Assembly (NCBI GenBank): GCA_910585135.1
Contig: CAJUEB010000038.1
Span: 1-14,395, forward strand
Reading direction: 5' to 3'
DNA from: an uncultured Eubacteriales bacterium
GTDB taxonomy: Bacteria > Bacillota > Clostridia > Peptostreptococcales > Anaerovoracaceae
DNA: 14,395 nucleotides
Shown: one piece after another, positions 7,586 to 14,353 of the stretch
Position numbering within the stretch: position 1 is the first letter of the stretch
Layout of the letters: each line of letters starts with the position of its first letter
Translations under genes and position numbers: made by a program
The notes under the pieces: generated by a model
The model's database searches: none
The model's input: the letters and a program-made list of their open reading frames with translations, nothing else
What the model was told of the DNA's origin: nothing

Positions 7586-8986
7586 TTATTTTTGGGTATA
7601 TTTTCTGATTTTTCTGGCTGCTGTGGTTTGGCTGATATTGAGTGCCTTTGCTACTTTTACCGAAGAACCATATTTTTGATAACAGAGATTAAAAAGCTCA
7701 CGCTCAAAACGTTGGAAAAGCTCCTGATATTCCTCGTTGCCATTATATTGCAAGGCTGATGTGCCGGTAACACCCTCGTCTGCGCAGGAAGCTTTCAAAA
7801 TAGAAAATGGCAACGCATCCCTTTTTAAAAACTCCGTCCGCGAAGTGAGCGCCATACTGTGAATAGCGTTTTCCAGTTCACGCAGATTGCCTGGCCATTC
7901 ATACGCCTGCAACGTTTTCAAAACGTCCTGGCTAAACGTAAACTTACGACCATATTTATGGTTAAACCTGCGAAGCATATATTTTGCTATGGGAACAATG
8001 TCCTCCCGCCGCTCCGAAAGACCAGGAATTTCGAAAGCCATGACATTTAGTCGGAAGTACAGATCCTCCCTGAACTTTCCTTTTGCAACTAAATCCGCCA
8101 GATCTTTATTCGTCGCAGCAATGACACGACAGTTCACGGCGATAGGCGCGTTTCCGCCAACACGCCTGATTTTTCTTTCCTCCAAAAAATCAAGCAGTTT
8201 TACTTGTTGAGATATAGGCAATTCAGAGATTTCATCCAGTAAAAGTGTTCCATTTTCCGCAGCTTCCGCAAGACCCTTGCGTCCGGCTTTTTCTGCTCCC
8301 GTGAACGCACCTTTTTCATATCCATATAATTCCGATTCAAAAAGGTTTTCTGGAATTGCGCCGCAGTTTAAGCTCACAAAATTTCCTTTCAGCCCGCTGA
8401 GCGCATGAACCTTTTTGGCAAAGGTCGTCTTTCCGCAACCCGTCCCGCCAGTAAAAAGTAGCGTAATATCGTAAGAGGCCATTTTCTCGATTCTTTCAAT
8501 GGTTTGCCGAAATTCCCTATTATATGAAAAAATGCCGTTTTTAAGAACATTATAATCGTTATCCGCAGCAAGATCGTCGCATTGCGCCCGCTCCATCCGT
8601 ACTTCTGCCAAAAGTTTTCTATATTTTTCATGTATCTCCCGTTCTGAAGCAATATCCCTAGTATACGAAATTACCTCGCAAATCTCGCCTGCTTCATCAT
8701 AAATTGGGAAAGCCTCCCCTACGATATCGTAATTTCCCCGGACTGCCGAAACTTCCGTGACCGCATGCCCCGTCTCCATAACGCCAATGGCTAAAACCGG
8801 TTTGATAACCTGCTTCTCATCTAACAAATAGGCTGACTTTCCCAGCAAATCGCCTTCTTTGAGACCCCACACGGAATAAAAATAATCCTGTTCTACATAG
8901 GTAACAATTCCCCTGCCATCCGTAATTAAAATCGCATAGCAGCCAAGATTTTTTAAAATCTGTACTTTTACTTTGTTGTCGATCAT
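7586..8986 (-). CDS. PAS-domain sigma-54-dependent transcriptional activator
   Basis: Enhancer-binding protein of 466 residues. An N-terminal PAS sensor domain (about 8-115) is followed by a charged, probably coiled linker. The AAA+ domain (about 150-380) has Walker A GGTGCGKT (180-187), the sigma-54 contact loop GAFTGA (226-231), Walker B TLLLDE (247-252) and the WPGNLRELENA segment. A C-terminal HTH with AKALNISQTTAARKI resembles the TyrR-like type. There is no response-regulator receiver domain, so a ligand or redox signal sensed by PAS is likely (inference). Walker A is unusual (GGTGCGKT rather than GESGTGKE). Start: ATG 8986 has GAGGG 9 bases upstream; the in-frame GTG two codons earlier (8992) is too close to that site. 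It sits between two operons that each have a sigma-54 promoter, so it is the obvious regulator of both. Confidence 0.93.
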   Translation of the reverse strand: MIDNKVKVQILKNLGCYAILITDGRGIVTYVEQDYFYSVWGLKEGDLLGKSAYLLDEKQVIKPVLAIGVMETGHAVTEVSAVRGNYDIVGEAFPIYDEAGEICEVISYTRDIASEREIHEKYRKLLAEVRMERAQCDDLAADNDYNVLKNGIFSYNREFRQTIERIEKMASYDITLLFTGGTGCGKTTFAKKVHALSGLKGNFVSLNCGAIPENLFESELYGYEKGAFTGAEKAGRKGLAEAAENGTLLLDEISELPISQQVKLLDFLEERKIRRVGGNAPIAVNCRVIAATNKDLADLVAKGKFREDLYFRLNVMAFEIPGLSERREDIVPIAKYMLRRFNHKYGRKFTFSQDVLKTLQAYEWPGNLRELENAIHSMALTSRTEFLKRDALPFSILKASCADEGVTGTSALQYNGNEEYQELFQRFERELFNLCYQKYGSSVKVAKALNISQTTAARKIRKYTQK

Positions 8987-9024
8987 ATCCACAAACCCTC
9001 ATTTTCCGCCGTTTCATATCCTTA

Positions 9025-9040
9025 TGGCATACATCTTGCA
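9025..9040 (+). promoter_or_regulatory. Sigma-54 (-24/-12) promoter of the amidohydrolase/glycerate kinase operon
   Basis: The site is TGGCATACATCTTGCA: GG and GC ten bases apart, TTGCA at -12, one mismatch to the specified consensus bases. Predicted start near 9051, about 120 bases before the ATG at 9172. It is the same class of site as the one at 7453-7468 on the other strand, on the far side of the activator gene. Confidence 0.78.
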
Positions 9041-9085
9041 TTTAATGTTTACAGCGCGCAGGTATTTGCATCCAACGCTAGATAC

Positions 9086-9114
9086 TTGACATTATGAGCC
9101 CGATGCGCTATAAC
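9086..9114 (+). promoter_or_regulatory. Sigma-70 type promoter, second promoter of the amidohydrolase operon
   Basis: TTGACA (9086-9091), a 17-base spacer, then TATAAC (9109-9114). This is a perfect -35, the optimal spacer and a 5/6 match at -10. It lies downstream of the sigma-54 site, so the operon could have a basal, activator-independent level of expression. Confidence 0.75.
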
Positions 9115-9122
9115 ATACGTTA

Positions 9123-9151
9123 ATTTTACTATCATTCTATTTTCAAGACAA
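9123..9151 (-). promoter_or_regulatory. Candidate sigma-70 promoter of the activator gene
   Basis: On the minus strand TTGTCT (9146-9151) and TAAAAT (9123-9128) are separated by 17 bases: 4/6 and 5/6 matches. It would give a leader of about 125-130 bases before ATG 8986. It is the best minus-strand match I found in the divergent region, but it is modest and overlaps the leader of the plus-strand operon. Confidence 0.35.
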
Positions 9152-9171
9152 TACCTCGAAAGGAGAAAACG

Positions 9172-10779
9172 ATGGACGAGAAAAAGCAATTTATTATGGA
9201 CTGGGCGGAAAAAAAGAAAGATGATATTTCCCGATGGCATCAAATTATATGGAATTTCGCAGAGCCTGCATGGCGCGAATACCGGTCAGCGGAGTGGTAT
9301 GTGAATTTTCTCAGGAACGATGGCTGGGAGGTTGAAGCGGGGAGTGGCGGAATGCCAACAGCTTTCTGTGCTACTTGGTCAAACGACAAAGGTCCGACCA
9401 TCGGCGGATATGCGGAATACGATGCAACGCCTGAAAACTGCCAAGCAGCGGACACGAAAAAAAGACCTCGTGATGGAATGAGCGAATATGCCGCAGGACA
9501 TACAGACCCCCATTCAGCGCTGGGAATTGGCTCTCTGTCTGGCTTTCTTGCGGCAAAGGCGGCAATGCAAAAGTACAACATTCCAGGAAGGCTAAAATTG
9601 ATGGGCGAACCTGCGGAAAAAGTACGCGGTGCAAAACCGATCCATGCTGCAAAAGGTTACTATGACGACATGGATGCCGCTATTTCTTACCATCCTTTTT
9701 TCACGCTTACCCTAGCCAATACAACAATCTGGGATACTCATGTTGGTGCAGCCTATAGCATTGTCTATACCTTCCGGTGCGATGCACCCGAAACGTGGAT
9801 GAGGGCGGAACACAAAAGCGGCTCTGTGCTGGATGCAGCAGCATGGGCCGTAACGCCAGCGCAAGCATCTGTCAGATGTCCAGGCGCAACAGAAGCCGTA
9901 ATCGAAATGCACAATATGACAAAAAAATTCAAAGAGCATCTCGTTCCCACTACTATCGGCGGATGCATCAACGAAACGATTCTCACCTTAGGCCAGGCGA
10001 CGTCAGATAATCAGTGCCCAAGGCTAGGACAAATCTTAATCGTCATGCGCGTACAAGATCCTGAAACCGCAGATAAGGCAACCGAAATCCTAGATCGCAA
10101 TGCAGCCTCTATTGCGAAAATGTGCGGTTGTACATGGGAGAAAACATGGGTCAGCAAATCGAGACAGGGGCTGCCAAATCACACGCTTGCGGCAGCGACC
10201 TTTGAAAATTTCAAAATTGCAGGCGCACCGCAATATAGCGAAAAAGCACAAGAATATGCAAGACAAATTCAAAAGAACCTAGGGCTTGAACCGATGGACA
10301 AACCATTATGTGAAGAACTTTCACAGCTTCAAGATCCGCAGGAAGCAGAAGAGAAAATGCGCCTAATGTTTCCTGCCGACCAGGTATACTTTACTTCCGA
10401 TGATTATGCCGACTATACATGGCAGACTCCAACTGTCCGCATGTACAACGCAAGACCAGCTCTGAAAGTTCCTTCCGGCTATGTCTATCCTGCATGGGTT
10501 TCCTCAGCAACAGGCGGAATCCCAGAAATGATTGACCCAACTATGATAAATGCCGCACAGATTATCGGCATGACTATCCTCGACCTTCTGACAAAGCCAG
10601 AGATTCTAAAGGCAGCAAGAAAAGAATTCAACGAAAGGACTGGCGGCGGAATCGGCGGGAGCAAATGGGTTGCACCGCTTTGTGACTATGAGCCACCAGT
10701 GGATTTGAAATGGCCCGAATACGTTACCACTCCTCGCGGAACACAGCAATGGTGCATCCCCGCGAAAGGCGACAAATAA
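9172..10779 (+). CDS. M20-family amidohydrolase, AbgB-like
   Basis: Cytoplasmic metal-dependent amidase/peptidase of 535 residues, somewhat longer than E. coli AbgB (about 480). Metal-site candidates are GHTDPH (109-114, H110 and H114 in the usual H-x3-H), the GEPAEK segment (145-150), H174 in SYHP and TSDDYADYTW (408-417). The dimerisation domain should lie around 190-310. Where most M20 enzymes have Glu-Glu (catalytic base, then metal ligand), this one has Glu149-Lys150, so the metal site may be altered. Family members split N-acyl amino acids such as p-aminobenzoyl-glutamate; the substrate here is unknown. No signal peptide is visible. Start has AAAGGAG 6 bases before ATG. It is followed after 4 bases by the glycerate kinase and is probably controlled by the sigma-54 and sigma-70 promoters upstream. 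Confidence 0.85.
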   Translation: MDEKKQFIMDWAEKKKDDISRWHQIIWNFAEPAWREYRSAEWYVNFLRNDGWEVEAGSGGMPTAFCATWSNDKGPTIGGYAEYDATPENCQAADTKKRPRDGMSEYAAGHTDPHSALGIGSLSGFLAAKAAMQKYNIPGRLKLMGEPAEKVRGAKPIHAAKGYYDDMDAAISYHPFFTLTLANTTIWDTHVGAAYSIVYTFRCDAPETWMRAEHKSGSVLDAAAWAVTPAQASVRCPGATEAVIEMHNMTKKFKEHLVPTTIGGCINETILTLGQATSDNQCPRLGQILIVMRVQDPETADKATEILDRNAASIAKMCGCTWEKTWVSKSRQGLPNHTLAAATFENFKIAGAPQYSEKAQEYARQIQKNLGLEPMDKPLCEELSQLQDPQEAEEKMRLMFPADQVYFTSDDYADYTWQTPTVRMYNARPALKVPSGYVYPAWVSSATGGIPEMIDPTMINAAQIIGMTILDLLTKPEILKAARKEFNERTGGGIGGSKWVAPLCDYEPPVDLKWPEYVTTPRGTQQWCIPAKGDK

Positions 10780-10783
10780 TCCA

Positions 10784-11929
10784 ATGAAAACAATACTAAT
10801 TTTACCAGACTCCTTTAAGGGAACGATTCCTTCAACAAGGGTTTGCAGCATTATCAAAGAAACGTTAGACACAACACTTCCCTCTGTCAAAATTTTGGCC
10901 TTCCCCGTCGCAGACGGCGGGGAAGGTACTTTGGATTGTTTCCTCAACATGAAAAACGCCATATGTGTAAAAGCCAAAACAAAAAATGCGGCGATGAAAG
11001 ATATTACAGCTTCCTATGTGATCTTTGATGATACCGCTGTTATCGAAACGGCACAAATAGCAGGGTTTTCCCTTTTTCGAGAGTTTTCTGATCCGCTGCA
11101 TACTACTACCTATGGGTTGGGGCTTCTCGTCAGAGATGCTCTTTCTCGAAATTGCCAAAAAATTATTCTAGCTCTGGGCGGAAGCTGTACCAATGACGGC
11201 GGCGCAGGCTTAGCTGCGGCTCTAGGTACGAAATTCTTTAACGCAGATGGAAAAGCTTTTCTTCCTACTGGGTGTAATCTTGCTGAAGTGTGTAAAATTG
11301 ACACTCAGGAAGCACAAGTTTTATTAAAAGGCATCACTTGCATCGGTATGTGCGATGTTACAAACCCTATGCACGGTGAAAACGGAGCAGCTTATGTCTT
11401 TGCTCCGCAAAAAGGCGCTTCGCCAGATGATGTTTTACTACTGGACAATCAATTAAAACATTTTGCTAATACCATTGAAAAAAGCCTAGGGATTAATGTT
11501 AGCGAAATAGAAAGTGGAGGTGCCGCAGGCGCAATGGGCGCAGGCATCGTAGCATTCTTAGACGGCAAATTAATAAGCGGCATTGATCTCCTATTGGAGC
11601 TGATCAATGCTAAAAAACTATTGCAGAATGCTGATTTGGTCATCACCGGGGAAGGCCGCTTTGATACGCAAAGTCTTGAAGGCAAAGCCGTTTCTGGCAT
11701 CAGTGCCATTGCCAAGGAAAACGGCGTTCCCGCGATCGTTGTCACTGGATCTATTGGGAAAAATCTTCCGCCTCTGGAAGCCTACGGGATCGTCCAAGTT
11801 TTTAAAACTGATAAAATCAACTTCCACAGACCGCATACTGAAATCCTTATGCAAGCGGAAAACGCCCTGCGAAAGAAAATAATTGAAATAAGTGGTTTCA
11901 TTAAGAAAATTTTAGCTGACCCAGAGTAA
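10784..11929 (+). CDS. Glycerate kinase (GarK/GlxK type)
   Basis: Phosphorylates D-glycerate with ATP (2-phosphoglycerate in characterised members), feeding lower glycolysis. It has 381 residues, normal length. Signatures in order: PDSFKGT (8-14), DGGEGT (44-49), GGSCTNDGGAG (132-142), CDVTNPMHGENGAA (190-203), GGAAGAMGAG (245-254) and DLVITGEGRFD (284-294). Only four bases separate it from the amidohydrolase stop and there is no strong ribosome site of its own, so translation is probably coupled. Its place in a sigma-54 operon opposite the glycyl radical operon suggests that glycerate, or a compound giving glycerate, is made by the pathway (inference). Confidence 0.93.
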   Translation: MKTILILPDSFKGTIPSTRVCSIIKETLDTTLPSVKILAFPVADGGEGTLDCFLNMKNAICVKAKTKNAAMKDITASYVIFDDTAVIETAQIAGFSLFREFSDPLHTTTYGLGLLVRDALSRNCQKIILALGGSCTNDGGAGLAAALGTKFFNADGKAFLPTGCNLAEVCKIDTQEAQVLLKGITCIGMCDVTNPMHGENGAAYVFAPQKGASPDDVLLLDNQLKHFANTIEKSLGINVSEIESGGAAGAMGAGIVAFLDGKLISGIDLLLELINAKKLLQNADLVITGEGRFDTQSLEGKAVSGISAIAKENGVPAIVVTGSIGKNLPPLEAYGIVQVFKTDKINFHRPHTEILMQAENALRKKIIEISGFIKKILADPE

Positions 11930-11958
11930 ACTTTTGTTAAAAGTACAAAAAATCCATC

Positions 11959-11991
11959 CCGCCTTTTTCGCCCTAGTTGCAAAAAAGGCGG
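11959..11991. repeat. Perfect 10-bp inverted repeat after the glycerate kinase gene
   Basis: Arms CCGCCTTTTT (11959-11968) and AAAAAGGCGG (11982-11991) with a 13-base loop. On the plus strand no U-run follows, so a standard terminator is doubtful. On the minus strand a T6 run follows after five bases. The right arm lies inside the spacer of the promoter at 11977-12005, so it may act as an operator or a loose terminator for glycerate kinase. Confidence 0.55.
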
Positions 11992-12005
11992 TAAATTGCT
12001 ATACT
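11977..12005 (+). promoter_or_regulatory. Sigma-70 type promoter of the pilin-like gene cluster
   Basis: TTGCAA (11977-11982), a 17-base spacer, TATACT (12000-12005). The predicted start falls at about 12012, on or next to the first ATG of the following gene. That would leave almost no leader. Confidence 0.55.
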
Positions 12006-12011
12006 TCTGGT

Positions 12012-12491
12012 ATGTATAAAAATTTAATGAACCATAAATTTATTTTCATAATACTGATCATGTTGATTTTTCTGGTCGCTTCCCTCGTGGCGGCTGCTTT
12101 GAGCGTCAACATTTATGAAACGATCAGCGCGAATACCTCCAAGCAAAAATTGACCGATGCTTCGCAGTCTATTGTCGATGAAATAAGAAGAAGCGACGGG
12201 AGCGCAATACGAACCGCCTCCGTCGGCGGGGATACTCCGGCGCTTGTAATGACAACTTACCAAAACGGGGAAAATGTTGAAATATGGTTTTTTGCCGATG
12301 ATGGTTTTTTAAAGAGGGCTATCGTAGAAAAAGGAACGGCGGTGAAGAAAAACAAAAGCAAAAATATCGTAGCCTTAACCTATGCTGATTTTGTTATGCT
12401 TGCGGATGATCTCTTGGAAATCCGCCTTACCTCCGAGGACGATTCCTGTGTCACCAATCTCTTTTTACCGCATTATGAAGGAGGCGTCTGA
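12012..12491 (+). CDS. Small single-pass membrane protein, DUF4860/pilin-accessory-like
   Basis: 159 residues. One hydrophobic helix (about residues 9-33, FIFIILIMLIFLVASLVAAA) follows a short basic N terminus, then a soluble, presumably extracytoplasmic domain. The region after the helix (a Tyr-Glu segment, a run ending in DEIRRSD, then ALVMTTY and WFFADDGFLKRAIVEKG) reads like DUF4860 proteins found beside type II/IV pilus genes in Clostridia; this is from memory. Start is uncertain: neither ATG 12012 nor ATG 12027 has a ribosome site, and an in-frame ATG at 11934 is upstream of the promoter. It overlaps the next gene by one base (TGATG), showing an operon. Confidence 0.65.
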   Translation: MYKNLMNHKFIFIILIMLIFLVASLVAAALSVNIYETISANTSKQKLTDASQSIVDEIRRSDGSAIRTASVGGDTPALVMTTYQNGENVEIWFFADDGFLKRAIVEKGTAVKKNKSKNIVALTYADFVMLADDLLEIRLTSEDDSCVTNLFLPHYEGGV

Positions 12492-12976
12492 TGAGAAAAC
12501 GATCTGCCAAAAACGCTCCCTTGCGAAAGTTATCCCTGCGGGATATTCCCTTTCAGACGATCCGCACCGTGATGCTCGTTACAGCGGCCGTATTTTTGCT
12601 TCTCTCTATCGCACTGTCTGTCAATCTTTTTGTCACCGCAAACAGGCAAGCCGACCAGGCATACATATTAGAAGAGGCCGTTTCCGAGGCTACCACCATC
12701 GCCGAAACACTCAAATCGTCTAATGGCGATTTTGCTTTGGCCGTACAATATTTAAGGAATTACAAGCATTACCGGACATCCGATGATTCGCTCTTTCTCT
12801 TTTATGATGAAAACATGATGCCTGCGGCAGAAAACGACAGCGTTTACCAAGCTTCCGTAAGTATGGAAACGTTTCCTGCATACAAGGCCTATAAAATACG
12901 AATTTCCGAATCGGATACCAATACGGATATTTACGTCTTGGAGTTCAAGTTTTTACAGGGAGGTGGGATACAATGA
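12491..12976 (+). CDS. Small single-pass membrane protein, pilin-like, unknown function
   Basis: 161 residues. A strongly basic N terminus (residues 1-25) precedes one hydrophobic helix (about 27-49, with MLVTAAVFLLLSIALSVNLF), then a polar domain with a probable helical part (EEAVSEATTIAETLKSS). This layout is shared with pseudopilins, but no prepilin peptidase motif (G followed by F/M and E at +5) is clear. AAGGAGGC lies just before the ATG within the end of the previous gene. Start and stop overlap both neighbours, so the three are translated together. I do not recognise the family. Confidence 0.65.
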   Translation: MRKRSAKNAPLRKLSLRDIPFQTIRTVMLVTAAVFLLLSIALSVNLFVTANRQADQAYILEEAVSEATTIAETLKSSNGDFALAVQYLRNYKHYRTSDDSLFLFYDENMMPAAENDSVYQASVSMETFPAYKAYKIRISESDTNTDIYVLEFKFLQGGGIQ

Positions 12977-13437
12977 AACAGGCATCCGGAAGAAAGCCGT
13001 TTTTATCGGAAATGCTTATGGATAAGCTGTATGAGGGACGAGATGAAAACAATTCCTTTATTTCGATTCTCTTTCCGGCAGCATTGATGGTTTTGGTCTC
13101 GCTCCTGATTACGCTGTTTGCAGCGATTACATTTATCTCCACGGAGGAAACCTTGGAAAAAAGCGAAAGCAACAGGACATATTGCAGCGCATACTACACG
13201 GCTGAAACTGTGGCAACGGAAATTTTAGCGGACTTTACCGAAAACAGTAAACAGCAAGTGGTCGTATCCAAAAATAGAAGCAGATACGAAAGCATACTGG
13301 GAGATATCCTGATTTTTAATACCGGAAACGGCATATCCTTCACCGTACCGATCAATAAAAAAGAGAGCCTTGCCGTAATGGCAAAGCTCACGGATGGACA
13401 AATTGAATTGATCCAGTGGACGGTGAAAAAGATATAG
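12973..13437 (+). CDS. Small single-pass membrane protein, pilin-like, unknown function
   Basis: 154 residues. About 30 polar residues precede one hydrophobic helix (about 31-56), then an outside domain beginning with STEETLEKSESNRTYCSAYY, which looks like the helical N-terminal part of a minor pilin (a repeated Tyr/Thr pattern then AETVATEIL). It overlaps the previous gene by four bases (ATGA) and has a good ribosome site (GGGAGGTGG). It ends with TAG. The group could be a minor-pilin or secretion accessory set, but no ATPase, platform protein, prepilin peptidase or major pilin is in the window. Function not recognised. Confidence 0.65.
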   Translation: MKQASGRKPFLSEMLMDKLYEGRDENNSFISILFPAALMVLVSLLITLFAAITFISTEETLEKSESNRTYCSAYYTAETVATEILADFTENSKQQVVVSKNRSRYESILGDILIFNTGNGISFTVPINKKESLAVMAKLTDGQIELIQWTVKKI

Positions 13438-13483
13438 TTTCGCCATATAGGCGGTGATGCTATCTTTGACAAATTTCACTTTA

Positions 13484-14353
13484 TTATTTTGTCTGCTCTG
13501 TATCTTCAATAAGGCTTTGTTTCAACACATCAAGGGTTTCTTGATTTTCTTTCAAGATTTTAAGCTGCCGATAGGCTTTTTCCCTTAATATCTTCAATCG
13601 TTCAATCGCAGATAATCCTTTTCTTATCAGATCTGCATTCGTATCTTCCAAATTAATAAGCACGACTAATTCTTCTGCCGAAGCAAAATCTCTGATATTC
13701 GGCATCTTTCCACTTATTCCTTTTTCGCTTCTCCATCCCGCCGCTGTTTTTCCGAATAAAGCCATATTCAAAATATCCGCTTCAGATGCATATGTATAAG
13801 CCATTTCTTGTGGAGACAATGTTGGTGTTATCAGAAATTTCTTTATGGCATCTGTATGAATCCGATAATTTACTTTTGAAAGCTCCCTTTTCGCATCCCA
13901 TCCTATTGCCAGCCGCTTTGCTTCGTCTTTTTTTACCCGTTGATAATCTTTTATAAGGTAGAGTTTAAACTCTGGTGAAATCCACGATGCAAATTCAAAA
14001 GCAATATCCGTATGTGCATATGTACCACCGTATCGCCCTGATTTTGATGTAAGACCTATCGCATTCGTCGCTTTGATCCATTGTTGTGGCGTTAATGTAA
14101 ATGCATTATCACCAGATTCCGCTTTAAACCTATCGAATTCGATAGGTTTAAAATCAGGATTATGAATTTGCTACCATAGACCCAAAAATGAAATCGTAGA
14201 ATGATTACGCATCCAGTTTGCTACCACAATAAAAGCATTATCTGGATTTCGATATTTAGCAATATCGGTTAAGGAAATATAAGCTTCCTCATTTGTGATA
14301 TCACCCATCATTCTAATTTCTATCCCATTTGCATCAAGTTTCATATTTTTCAT
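13484..14353 (-). pseudogene. KilA-N family protein interrupted by one in-frame amber codon
   Basis: Read through, the frame gives 289 positions including one internal TAG (14171-14173, codon 61). Everything else is intact. Before the stop: EEAYISLTDIAKYRNP, then VVANWMRN and FLGLW. After it: QIHNPDFKPIEF, FEFASWISPEFKLYLIKDYQ, NYRIHTDAI, TYASEADILNMALFG, GWRSEKG and NIRDFASAEELVVLINLE. These are the successive blocks of the standalone KilA-N DNA-binding family often found in mobile or phage-related contexts. Homologues I recall have Glu after FLGLW, so a GAG-to-TAG change is the simplest reading. TAG ends two other genes here, so general recoding is unlikely. ATG 14353 is followed by a second in-frame ATG at codon 4. 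Upstream bases have AGGGG at a long distance and a weaker AGAAAGAG closer. Confidence 0.85.
14123..14152. repeat. Perfect 30-base palindrome inside the KilA-N gene
   Basis: The 15-base half TTTAAACCTATCGAA is followed directly by its exact reverse complement, centred on GAATTC (between 14137 and 14138). It has no spacer and the symmetry stops at both ends. It encodes FKPIEFDRFK, a conserved piece of the KilA-N family, so the symmetry coexists with normal coding. It lies 19 bases downstream (in the gene's sense) of the amber codon. Confidence 0.9.

Noticed and set aside
10606..10977. Minus-strand open frame of 123 codons across the amidohydrolase/glycerate kinase junction
   Set aside because: Overlaps the ends of two well-supported genes on the other strand and shows no domain.
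12382..12723. Plus-strand open frame of 113 codons overlapping the first two pilin-like genes
   Set aside because: Out of frame with both; its translation is rich in Arg/His/Cys with no membrane helix, while the chosen frames overlap neatly as an operon.
13441..13453. Small hairpin CGCC-ATATA-GGCG between the converging gene ends
   Set aside because: Only four pairs and no U-run on either strand; too weak to call a terminator.
14171..14353. Treating the KilA-N N-terminal piece as a real 60-residue gene
   Set aside because: Its frame continues in homologous sequence directly after the TAG, so it is one interrupted gene rather than a separate small protein.
13484..14353. General reassignment of TAG (for example pyrrolysine) to explain the interrupted gene
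   Set aside because: TAG ends the activase (4649-4651) and the third pilin-like gene (13435-13437) at natural places, and no tRNA or pyl gene is seen here.
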